Assembly: GCF_000716595.1 (NCBI RefSeq)
Contig: NZ_JNXC01000018.1
Span: 62,001 to 126,000, forward strand
Source of the DNA: Saccharothrix sp. NRRL B-16314
Lineage (GTDB): Bacteria > Actinomycetota > Actinomycetes > Mycobacteriales > Pseudonocardiaceae
Reading direction: 5' to 3'
Length of the DNA: 64,000 nt
Shown here: positions 47,294 to 54,107 of the stretch, in pieces
Layout: each line of letters opens with the position of its first letter
How positions within the stretch are numbered: position 1 is the first letter of the stretch
The notes under the pieces: model-generated
Database searches by the model: none
Told to the model about the DNA's origin: nothing
What the model saw: the letters and a program-made list of their open reading frames with translations, nothing else
Position numbers and translations under genes: made by a program

Positions 47294-47818
47294 ATGGACC
47301 GGAACGACGAGCCCGCGTCGGACGAGACGTTCGCGGCTCTGCTCAACGGGTTCAGCCTCGACTCCGCCCGGCGTCGCAAGCCGCCGCCGAAGCCGAAGCC
47401 GACCGAGCAACCCGCTACCAGCGACACCAAGCCGCACCGACCGGTGTTCGACGACGAGGACGACTTCGAGTACCCGCGGGAGGAGGCGGCCTCGATCGTC
47501 CGCGCCTACTCGTGGACCGGTGGCCGCACCACGTCGTCGTACCAGTTGGAGATCGAGACGCTGGTCTCGGCGGTGGACTGGGAGTACCCGGGAGGGATGA
47601 AGGCCGAGTACAACGAGGTGATCGCGCTGGTCGCCCGGCCGCGGTCGGTGGCCGAGATCGCCGCGCTGCTGCGCCTCCCGCTCGGCGTGGCCAAGGTGCT
47701 CCTGGGCGACATGGCCGAGCGCGGCCTGATCGAGGTCCACCGCACCGCCACCACCGACGGCGAACTGCCGGACCTGGGCCTCATGGAGCGCGTCCTGGCA
47801 GGCCTCCGCCGCCTCTAA
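47294..47818 (+). CDS. DUF742 protein (CvnC-like)
   Basis: About 174-residue conservon protein. The N-terminal 65 residues are disordered and Lys/Pro/Asp-rich. The DUF742 domain follows (SIVRAYSWTGGRTTSSYQLEIETLVSA, split across a strand and helix) and ends in a winged-helix-like part with VARPRSVAEIAALLRLPLGVAKVLL. ATG at 47294 has GAGG 5 bases upstream; a GTG two codons earlier is also possible. The expected fourth gene, the GTPase cvnD, is absent: the next sequence is a repeat array and a GbsR/MarR regulator. Confidence 0.92.
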   Translation: MDRNDEPASDETFAALLNGFSLDSARRRKPPPKPKPTEQPATSDTKPHRPVFDDEDDFEYPREEAASIVRAYSWTGGRTTSSYQLEIETLVSAVDWEYPGGMKAEYNEVIALVARPRSVAEIAALLRLPLGVAKVLLGDMAERGLIEVHRTATTDGELPDLGLMERVLAGLRRL

Positions 47819-47820
47819 CC

Positions 47821-47907
47821 CGAGAGTCCTACGTTCAGAACGCGCGAGTCGTACCTTCGGAACCCCCGTGTCCTACGTTCAGGACCCCCGAATTCAACGC
47901 TCGGGAC
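47821..47907 (+). repeat. 22-bp repeat array A, half element of four units
   Basis: Four units with exact 22-base spacing (cores at 47827, 47849, 47871 and 47893). Cores read TCCTACGTTC, TCGTACCTTC, TCCTACGTTC and TTCAACGCTC; flanks follow CGTGAG...NGAAC. The fourth, inner-type unit has the TTCAACGCTC variant also found innermost in arrays B and C. No inverted right arm is present. It starts 2 bases after the DUF742 stop. Confidence 0.88.
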
Positions 47908-47917
47908 GGCGTGGCCT

Positions 47918-47977
47918 TTGCGCGATGATCAGCATCCGACCTACTATGGCTTCAGTGTCGACCGAAGTGTCGACCGG
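47918..47977 (+). promoter_or_regulatory. Putative promoter and operator of the GbsR/MarR regulator
   Basis: TTGCGC (47918-47923) and TACTAT (47942-47947) form a promoter with an 18-base spacer. Directly downstream, at 47954-47975, AGTGTCGACC is repeated with a 12-base period (about one helical turn), each copy holding the palindrome GTCGAC. The arrangement suits an operator for autoregulation. Not tested. Confidence 0.45.
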
Positions 47978-47994
47978 AGAGCCCAGGGGGTCGG

Positions 47995-48459
47995 ATGAGC
48001 GTCGGACGGGAAACGCGGCTGTCGGCGTGGATCGAGCGGTTCGCGGCGCACTTCGCCGAAGAAGGCATCCCGCTGATCGGTGGCCGCATCCTCGGCTACC
48101 TGCTGGTATGCCAGCCGACGGAACGCACCGCGGCCGAGCTGTCGCAGGAACTCGAAGCCAGCAGCGGCTCGATCAGCACGAACCTGAAGTTCCTGGTCAA
48201 CGCCGGCCTGGTGACGAAACGCACCCGGCGCGGACGGCAGGCGGCGCAGTACCGGATCGACGAGAAGCGGTGGGTCGACCTGATCCAGCGCAAGCTGGAC
48301 GCGCTGGTGAGCGTGCGGGAGCTGACCGAGTCCGGGATGCGGCTGATGAGCGGTGACCCCGAACGCGCCATGCGGCTGCGGACGGTGGACGACCTCTACA
48401 CCTGGCTGGCGACCGAACTGCCGGCCGTCTGGGAGCGCAGGCCCTCGTCCTCGCGGTGA
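47995..48459 (+). CDS. GbsR/MarR-family transcriptional regulator
   Basis: 154-residue winged-helix regulator. The HTH region is LVCQPTERTAAELSQELEAS followed by SGSISTNLKFLVNAGLVTKRTRRG, matching the GbsR-like branch of MarR proteins; the rest is helical dimerisation sequence. Target genes are not evident; the divergent or nearby ABC exporter is one possibility. ATG start with an AGGGGG site. Its 3' end overlaps the convergent heme A synthase gene by 64 bases. Confidence 0.88.
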   Translation: MSVGRETRLSAWIERFAAHFAEEGIPLIGGRILGYLLVCQPTERTAAELSQELEASSGSISTNLKFLVNAGLVTKRTRRGRQAAQYRIDEKRWVDLIQRKLDALVSVRELTESGMRLMSGDPERAMRLRTVDDLYTWLATELPAVWERRPSSSR

Positions 48460-49349
48460 GTCCGGTCACGGGTCGAAACCCACAACGCCGCCGTAGCGAC
48501 GACCACCGCGCCGGCACCCAGCACGTGCAGTGAGACCAGCACCTCCGGCACCCCGGTCCAGTACTGCACCATGCCCAACGAACCCTGCGCGAGCACCGTG
48601 GCGACGAGCGCGTAGTACGGCCGCCGGGGCACCGGGTGGCTCCGCAACGCGAACCCCAGCGCGATGAGCATGCCGAGGAACAGGAACAGCAGGTCGGCGT
48701 GCACCTGGGACAGCGTGTCAACCGGGAGGTCGAGGCGCGGGGTGGCGGCGTCACCGGCGTGCGGCCCGGCGGCCGTGACGAAAGTGCCCGCCAGCAGGAG
48801 CAGCCCGAGCGTGGCGGCCTGCACGGCCTGGAGCGCGACCAGCGCCTTCGGCACGAGCGGCCGGGCGGGTTCGTCGCCCTCGCCGAGCGCCGCGACCAGC
48901 AGCACCGCGAACCAGACCAGCCCCATCGACACCAGGAAGTGCACGCTGACCGTCCACCACAGCAGGCCGGTCAGCACGGTGATGCCGCCGATCACGGCCT
49001 GGAGCACGACCCCGCCGAACTGCACCAACGCCAGCGTGAGCACCCGCTTGCGCCGCGGCCGGTGGAACCACGCGGCCAGCACGCACAGGCCGGCGATGAC
49101 GCCGACCACGCCGGTCAGGGTGCGGTTGCCGAACTCGACCCACTGGTGCAGCGACGCGACCTCGGGGTGTTCGACCGGCACGAGGCTGCCTTCGAAGCAC
49201 TGCGGCCAGGTGGGGCAGCCGAGGCCCGACCCGGTCACCCGCACGATCGACCCGGTGACCGCGATGCCGCCTTGGGCGATCACCACGGCGATGGCGAACG
49301 TGCGCTGGAACGTGCTCAGGAAGGTGGTGAGCCAGGATGGGGCGGACAC
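48396..49349 (-). CDS. ctaA: Heme A synthase
   Basis: 317-residue COX15/CtaA membrane protein, oxidising the C8 methyl of heme O to give heme A for cytochrome aa3 oxidase. Eight helices. GSIVRVTGSGLGCPTWPQCFEGSLVP carries the conserved Cys pair, HQWVEFGNRTLTGVVG and QVHADLLFLFLGM hold the heme-ligand His. GTG start. Takes the heme O made by CtaB, encoded about 16 kb away. The C-terminal 30 residues are hydrophilic and overlap the opposing gene. Confidence 0.95.
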   Translation of the reverse strand: MSAPSWLTTFLSTFQRTFAIAVVIAQGGIAVTGSIVRVTGSGLGCPTWPQCFEGSLVPVEHPEVASLHQWVEFGNRTLTGVVGVIAGLCVLAAWFHRPRRKRVLTLALVQFGGVVLQAVIGGITVLTGLLWWTVSVHFLVSMGLVWFAVLLVAALGEGDEPARPLVPKALVALQAVQAATLGLLLLAGTFVTAAGPHAGDAATPRLDLPVDTLSQVHADLLFLFLGMLIALGFALRSHPVPRRPYYALVATVLAQGSLGMVQYWTGVPEVLVSLHVLGAGAVVVATAALWVSTRDRTHREDEGLRSQTAGSSVASQV

Positions 49350-49394
49350 GGACCGATGGTAGGTACCGCCGGCTGAGACCGGCCCGCCGGGGTG

Positions 49395-50186
49395 TCAGCC
49401 GAGCTTCGTCGTCCTCGTGGCGAGCGCGCCGGCCGCCACGCCCCAGGCCACCAGCACGGTGACGTGGCCGAGGCCCGGTGCGGCGCCGTCGACCACCGCG
49501 TCGTGCAGCGCCTGCGCCAGCGCGGCCGACGGCAGGGCGTCCACGACCGTCGCCAGCCACGTCGGCAGGCTGTCCACGCCGAGCGACAGGCCGCCGACGA
49601 GCAGCAGCCCGAACCACACGATGTTCGCCAGTGCGAGCACGATCTCCGCCCGCAGCGCACCGCCGAGCAGCACGCCCAGCGCCCCGAACGACAACGTGCC
49701 GAGGACGATCAGCACGACCGCCCACAGCACGCCGGTCGCGGACGGTAGTCGCCAGCCCATCAGCAGGGCGACGACGGCGATGATCGTGACCTGCACGGCG
49801 ACCACCGAGAGGGCGGCGGCGACCCGTCCGGCGACGAGGAGCCAGCGCGGCAACGCGGTCGCGGCGAGCCGTTTCAGCACGCCGTAACGCCGGTCGAAGC
49901 CCAGCGCAATCGCTTGCCCGGTGAACGCGGACGAGATGACGGCGAGCGCGAGGATGCGCGCGGTGGCCGAGCCGACGCGCGGTTCGGGCACCGGGATGAC
50001 GTCCAGGAGGCCCATCGCCAGCAGCAGCGCCACCGGGATGAGCACGGTCAGCAGGATCTGCTCGCCGTTGCGGAGCGTGAGCACGGTCTCGGTGCGGGCC
50101 TGCGCGAGCAGCATCCGGCCGAGCCTGCCCCGGCCGGGGGCGGGCGTGAACGTGCCCGGTGCGAAGGTGCCGGGTGAGTCGGTCAC
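49395..50186 (-). CDS. ABC-2 type transporter permease
   Basis: 263-residue membrane subunit with six helices and an N-terminal Pro/Gly tail. RMLLAQARTETVLTLRNGEQ precedes the first helix, and the ABC-2 pattern of helix pairs continues to ARTTKLG-like TRTTKLG at the end. Partner of the ATPase encoded directly upstream; its GTG overlaps that gene's stop (GTGA). Likely an exporter of a lipid, glycan or drug, cargo unknown. This pair lies between ctaA and mptB in related genomes. Confidence 0.9.
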   Translation of the reverse strand: MTDSPGTFAPGTFTPAPGRGRLGRMLLAQARTETVLTLRNGEQILLTVLIPVALLLAMGLLDVIPVPEPRVGSATARILALAVISSAFTGQAIALGFDRRYGVLKRLAATALPRWLLVAGRVAAALSVVAVQVTIIAVVALLMGWRLPSATGVLWAVVLIVLGTLSFGALGVLLGGALRAEIVLALANIVWFGLLLVGGLSLGVDSLPTWLATVVDALPSAALAQALHDAVVDGAAPGLGHVTVLVAWGVAAGALATRTTKLG

Positions 50187-51118
50187 GAGCGCAGCTCCCT
50201 GCCGGTCAGCTCGAGGAACACGTCCTCCAGGCTGCGCCTCGCCACCGTCAGCTCCTCGGCCAGCACGCCCTGCTGGGCGCACCACGAGGTGACGGTGGAG
50301 AGGACCTGCGGGTCGATGTGACCCTGGACGAGGTAGTTGCCGCGGCCGGCTTCGCGGACTTCCAGGCCTTCCGGCAGGGCGTCGCGCAGCAGCGTCAGTT
50401 CCAGGCCGGGGCGGGCGCGGAAGCGGAGTTGCCGGTCGTCGGCGTGGTGTTCGGTGAGCTCGGCGGGGCTGCCCTGGGCGACGACCCGGCCGGCGTCCAC
50501 GATGACGACGTGGTCAGCGAGGGCTTCGGCCTCGTCCATCAGGTGCGTGGTGAGGAGCACGGTGACGCCGTCCGAGCGCAGCGCCGACACCAGTTCCCAC
50601 ACCAGGCGGCGTGCCTGCGGGTCCATGCCGGCGGTGGGTTCGTCGAGGAACACCAGCTCGGGTCGTCCGACGAGGGCGCAGGCCAGCGACAGGCGTTGCT
50701 GCTGCCCGCCGGAGAGCCGCTTGTACGGGGTGCGCACCGACGACGACAGACCGAGCACGTCGATCAGCCACGCGGGGTCGAGGGGGTTGGCGGCGCAGGC
50801 GGCGACGAGCCGCAGCATCTCGTCCGCCCGCACGCCGGGGTAGCCGCCGCCGCCCTGCGGCATGACGCCGATCCGGGGGCGCAGCTTGTCGCCGTCGCGC
50901 TTGGGGTCGAGTCCGAGGACGCGGACCTCGCCGCCGTCGGCGGTCCGGAATCCCTCGCAGACTTCGACGGTGGTCGTCTTCCCGGCGCCGTTCGGGCCGA
51001 GGAGCGCGAGGACCGTGCCGGTTTCCAGGGTGAGGTCGAGCCCGTTCACCGCGACGGTGGAGCCGTAGCGCTTGACCAGCCCCGACACTTCGACGGCAGG
51101 GTGCTGGTGCGGGCTCAC
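50183..51118 (-). CDS. ABC transporter ATP-binding protein
   Basis: 311-residue ATPase of the drug-exporter (DrrA-like) class. Walker A LLGPNGAGKTTTVEV, signature KRLSGGQQQRLSLACALVG, Walker B LVFLDEPTAGMDPQ and switch HLMDEAE are intact, with a C-terminal domain of about 80 residues typical of the class. Starts with GTG; a hairpin lies 24 bases upstream. Energises the coupled permease. Confidence 0.95.
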   Translation of the reverse strand: MSPHQHPAVEVSGLVKRYGSTVAVNGLDLTLETGTVLALLGPNGAGKTTTVEVCEGFRTADGGEVRVLGLDPKRDGDKLRPRIGVMPQGGGGYPGVRADEMLRLVAACAANPLDPAWLIDVLGLSSSVRTPYKRLSGGQQQRLSLACALVGRPELVFLDEPTAGMDPQARRLVWELVSALRSDGVTVLLTTHLMDEAEALADHVVIVDAGRVVAQGSPAELTEHHADDRQLRFRARPGLELTLLRDALPEGLEVREAGRGNYLVQGHIDPQVLSTVTSWCAQQGVLAEELTVARRSLEDVFLELTGRELRS

Positions 51119-51142
51119 GACGGGGAAGCCTAGGGCGTGGCC

Positions 51143-51165
51143 GACCCCACCTCCATGGTGGGGTC
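51143..51165. promoter_or_regulatory. Hairpin/operator candidate upstream of the ABC operon
   Basis: Perfect 9-bp inverted repeat GACCCCACC / GGTGGGGTC with a 5-base loop, 24 bases before the ATPase GTG on the minus strand and about 90 bases before the divergent DUF998 gene. It may bind a regulator such as the nearby GbsR/MarR protein, or fold in the leader. No supporting evidence beyond symmetry. Confidence 0.4.
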
Positions 51166-51255
51166 AGCCCTACCAGGGTTCTCGGGGTGGCTTCAGGGTC
51201 GGCTCGGGGGTGTTCCGGATATCTTCGGACGCCATTCCGCACCAGGATTTTCCTC

Positions 51256-51882
51256 GTGGTGGAGATCCGGGGGAAAAGTCGGACGGCGGTGTTGCCGCTG
51301 GCTGTTGTGGGCCTTGTCCTGTCGCTGTTCCCGATTGTTTACCTGCACGTGGCGTCGGTCGGCGAACTTAGTCCGATCAGCCACACGATCAGCGACTACA
51401 TCTTCGTCGACAACGGCAGCGGGCTGCTGGCCGTCACCGCGCTGTCCCTGGCCGCCGCCTCGGTCGGTCTGCTCGTCGTCCTCGTCCGGTCCGGTCTGCC
51501 CAGGCGGGGGCCGGTCGCGGTGCTGATGGGGCTGTGGGCGGCGGGGCTGGCCGTGGCCACCGTGTTCCCCACCGACCCGACCGGCACGCCGACGTCGTTC
51601 TCCGGCGCGGTGCACCGGTACGCGGGGGCGGTGATGTTCGCGAGCCTGCCTTTGGCGGGGTGGCTGATTTCCCGGACGTTCATCACGAGTACCACGGTGC
51701 GCCGGTTCTCGGTCGCCGCCGGGATCACTTCACTGGCATTCATGGTGAGTCACGCGGCGGTGGTCTACCCGGGCAACGGCGCGGTCGTGCTGGGGCTTTT
51801 CGAGCGGATTCTGTTCGCTCTCCTGTACTGCCTGCTGTTCGCGCTCGCCTCCGCGGTCCTCCGCCGTGGGGTGGCGTCATGA
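51256..51882 (+). CDS. DUF998 family membrane protein
   Basis: 208-residue protein with six membrane helices. Conserved features of DUF998 include PISHTISDYIF after the first helix, VATVFPTDPTG, and VHRYAGAVMF. Function unknown. Two adjacent GTG codons (51256 and 51259) are possible starts; the frame extends upstream but without coding character. The stop overlaps the ATG of the transporter-glycosyltransferase gene (ATGA), so the two are coupled. Confidence 0.82.
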   Translation: MVEIRGKSRTAVLPLAVVGLVLSLFPIVYLHVASVGELSPISHTISDYIFVDNGSGLLAVTALSLAAASVGLLVVLVRSGLPRRGPVAVLMGLWAAGLAVATVFPTDPTGTPTSFSGAVHRYAGAVMFASLPLAGWLISRTFITSTTVRRFSVAAGITSLAFMVSHAAVVYPGNGAVVLGLFERILFALLYCLLFALASAVLRRGVAS

Positions 51883-53903
51883 CGTGGTTCGCCGTCCTTC
51901 TCGCGGTCCTCGGCGCCGTGTTCTTCGCGTTCGCCGCACGCTTGCAGCACGAGGCCGTGCGGGCGAGCGACGGCGCGTTGAAGGTCCGGGAGCTGCTGGG
52001 CCGGCCGCGGTGGCTGCTGGGCCTGGTGCTGCTCGTCGTCGGCGCCGGTGTGCACGCGGCGGCGTTGGGGATGGCGCCGTTGAGCGTGGTCCAGCCCGTC
52101 GGGGTGGTCGCGATCGGCATCACCGCCGTGCTGGACGGGCGGCGGCGTGAGCTGCCGGCGGTCGCGTGGACCACGTTCGGCGTCGGGGCGTTCGTGCTGC
52201 TGGCCGCCGGTAGCGCCACGTCAACGGCGGTCGTGCCGGAAGCCGAGTTGAAGGCCGCCCTGGTGGCGCTCGGGCTGATCGCCGTGCCCGGCCTGGTCGG
52301 TGTGTTGTCTACCCGGCCGGCGGTGCGCGCCCTCGGCTTCGGCGCGGCGGGCGGCGTCGCCTACGGCTTCGTCTCCGTGCTCATGCGGTCGGTGTCCCAG
52401 GACGTCCAGCAGGGCGGCCTGGCGTGGACGACCGCGTTCTCGGCGGCGGGCATCGTCGCCGCACTCCTCGTCGGCGGCTGGTTCATCCAGCACGCCTACG
52501 CCAGCGGACCGCCGCACGTCGCGGTCGCGTGCCTCACCGTGGTGGACCCGCTCGTCGCCGTCGGCATCGGCGCGGGGCTGCTCGGCGAGGCGACCCGTAC
52601 CAGCTTGCTCGTGGGTGCCGCCGAACTCGTCTGCGCCGCGGTCGCCGTCGGCGGTGTCGTCGCGCTGGCCCGCACCCGAAACCTTCCCGCAGTTCCCACC
52701 AGATCGGAGACGACAGTGACCAACGGACGCGCCATGCGGATCGTCATCGCCGCGGAGACGTTCCCCCCGGACGTCAACGGCGCGGCCCGGTTCGCCCACA
52801 GCCTCGCCACCGGGCTCGCGGGTCGCGGCCACGACGTGCACGTGATCTGCGTGTCGCCGGACGGCCCGGCCCGGACGGAGCCCGTCGACGGCATCACCGT
52901 GCACCGGCTGCGCTCGCACCGCACGCCGTTCCACCGCTCGTTCCGCATCGGGCTGCCGTGGGAGGTGCGCAAGGACGTCGGTGCGCTGCTTGATCAGCTG
53001 CGACCGGACCTGGTGCACGTGCAGGCGCACTTCGTGGTCGGGCGGTACGTGCTGCGGCAGGCGGCGTCGCTGGGGATCCCGACGGTGGCGACCAACCACT
53101 TCATGCCGGAGAACCTGTTCGGCCACGCGCACGTGCCGGCGTGGCTGCAGGGCATGGCGTCGCGGTGGGCGTGGCGTGACCTGGGGCGGGTGTTCGGGCT
53201 GGCCGACGTCGTGACCGCGCCCACTCCGCGTGCCGTGCAGCTGTTGCACGACAACGGTTTCCCGTCGCGGGCCGTGCCGGTGTCGTGCGGCATCGACATC
53301 GACCGGTACCGGTCGCGGACGCCCGTGCGGCACACCGACGCGCCGACCGTGCTGTTCGTGGGGCGGTTGGACGAGGAGAAGCGGGTGGACGAGCTGCTGC
53401 GGGCGTTGGCGCTGGTGCCGCGGCTGCACGCGGAGATCGTCGGCGACGGCTCGTGCCGGGGGGAGTGGGAGCTGCTGGCGCGTGACCTGGGCATCGCCGA
53501 CCGCGTCCGGTTCCGCGGCTTCGTGAGCGAGTCCGAGTTGCTGGACGCCTACGCCGGCGCCGACGTGTTCTGCATGCCGGGCATCGCCGAGCTCCAGAGC
53601 CTGGCCACGATGGAGGCCATGGCCGCGGGCAAGCCGGTGGTCGTCGCCGACGCGATGGCGTTGCCGCACCTGTGCAAGCCGGGCCGCAACGGCTGGCTGT
53701 TCACGCCCGGTGACGTGCGGGGCCTGGCCGACCGCCTGCACGCCGTCACCGCGGACCCGTCGGTCACCGCCCGCATGGGTGCCGCGAGCAGCGACCTGAT
53801 CGCCTCCCACGCCATCGACACCACCCTCGAGACCTTCGAGTCCCTCTACGCCCGTGCCCTGGGCCTCCCCACCCTCGCCCAGACCCCAGCCCTCGCCGCC
53901 TAA
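51879..53903 (+). CDS. DMT-type membrane protein fused in frame to GT4 glycosyltransferase
   Basis: 674-residue open frame with two modules and no stop between them. Residues 1-270 form a ten-helix DMT/EamA-like protein (ALGMAPLSVVQPVGVVAIGI, VDPLVAVGIGAGLLGEATRT). Residues ~285-674 form a GT-B glycosyltransferase of family GT4: IVIAAETFPPDVNGAARFAH, TNHFMPENL, SCGIDIDRYR, VLFVGRLDEEKRVDELL and the E-x7-E motif near PGIAELQSLATMEAM. An internal GTG (52716) with GGAG 6 bases before it could start a separate glycosyltransferase. True fusion or two products cannot be decided here. Array B begins 7 bases downstream. Confidence 0.85.
   Translation: MTWFAVLLAVLGAVFFAFAARLQHEAVRASDGALKVRELLGRPRWLLGLVLLVVGAGVHAAALGMAPLSVVQPVGVVAIGITAVLDGRRRELPAVAWTTFGVGAFVLLAAGSATSTAVVPEAELKAALVALGLIAVPGLVGVLSTRPAVRALGFGAAGGVAYGFVSVLMRSVSQDVQQGGLAWTTAFSAAGIVAALLVGGWFIQHAYASGPPHVAVACLTVVDPLVAVGIGAGLLGEATRTSLLVGAAELVCAAVAVGGVVALARTRNLPAVPTRSETTVTNGRAMRIVIAAETFPPDVNGAARFAHSLATGLAGRGHDVHVICVSPDGPARTEPVDGITVHRLRSHRTPFHRSFRIGLPWEVRKDVGALLDQLRPDLVHVQAHFVVGRYVLRQAASLGIPTVATNHFMPENLFGHAHVPAWLQGMASRWAWRDLGRVFGLADVVTAPTPRAVQLLHDNGFPSRAVPVSCGIDIDRYRSRTPVRHTDAPTVLFVGRLDEEKRVDELLRALALVPRLHAEIVGDGSCRGEWELLARDLGIADRVRFRGFVSESELLDAYAGADVFCMPGIAELQSLATMEAMAAGKPVVVADAMALPHLCKPGRNGWLFTPGDVRGLADRLHAVTADPSVTARMGAASSDLIASHAIDTTLETFESLYARALGLPTLAQTPALAA
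52706..52718 (+). promoter_or_regulatory. Internal ribosome site and GTG start for the glycosyltransferase module
   Basis: GGAG followed after 6 bases by GTG (reading VTNGRAMRIVIAAE) lies exactly at the boundary between the membrane module and the GT4 module. It would permit independent initiation of a 395-residue glycosyltransferase, with a further ATG six codons on. Confidence 0.5.
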
Positions 53904-53910
53904 CCCTCCG

Positions 53911-54094
53911 CGTGAGTCCTACGTTCAAGCCCCGTGAGTCCTACGTTCGGAACCCGTGAGTCCTACGTTCGGAACCCCTGAGTTCAACGCTCGCGACATG
54001 GCGGCCGTTCTGAGCGTTGAACTCGGGGGTCCTGAACGTAGGACACGCGGGTTCCGAAGGTACGACTCACGCGTTCTGAACGTAGGACTCACGC
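53911..54094. repeat. 22-bp repeat array B, complete 4+4 palindrome
   Basis: Left arm: four units with cores at 53917, 53939, 53961 (TCCTACGTTC) and 53983 (TTCAACGCTC). Right arm, inverted: 54012 (GAGCGTTGAA), 54034, 54056 (GAAGGTACGA) and 54078. Every step is exactly 22 bases and the centre is a 19-base unpaired spacer. It fills the gap between the convergent glycosyltransferase and patatin genes and could fold into a long cruciform or RNA hairpin. Confidence 0.9.
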
Positions 54095-54107
54095 GGACGG
54101 GGTGCGG

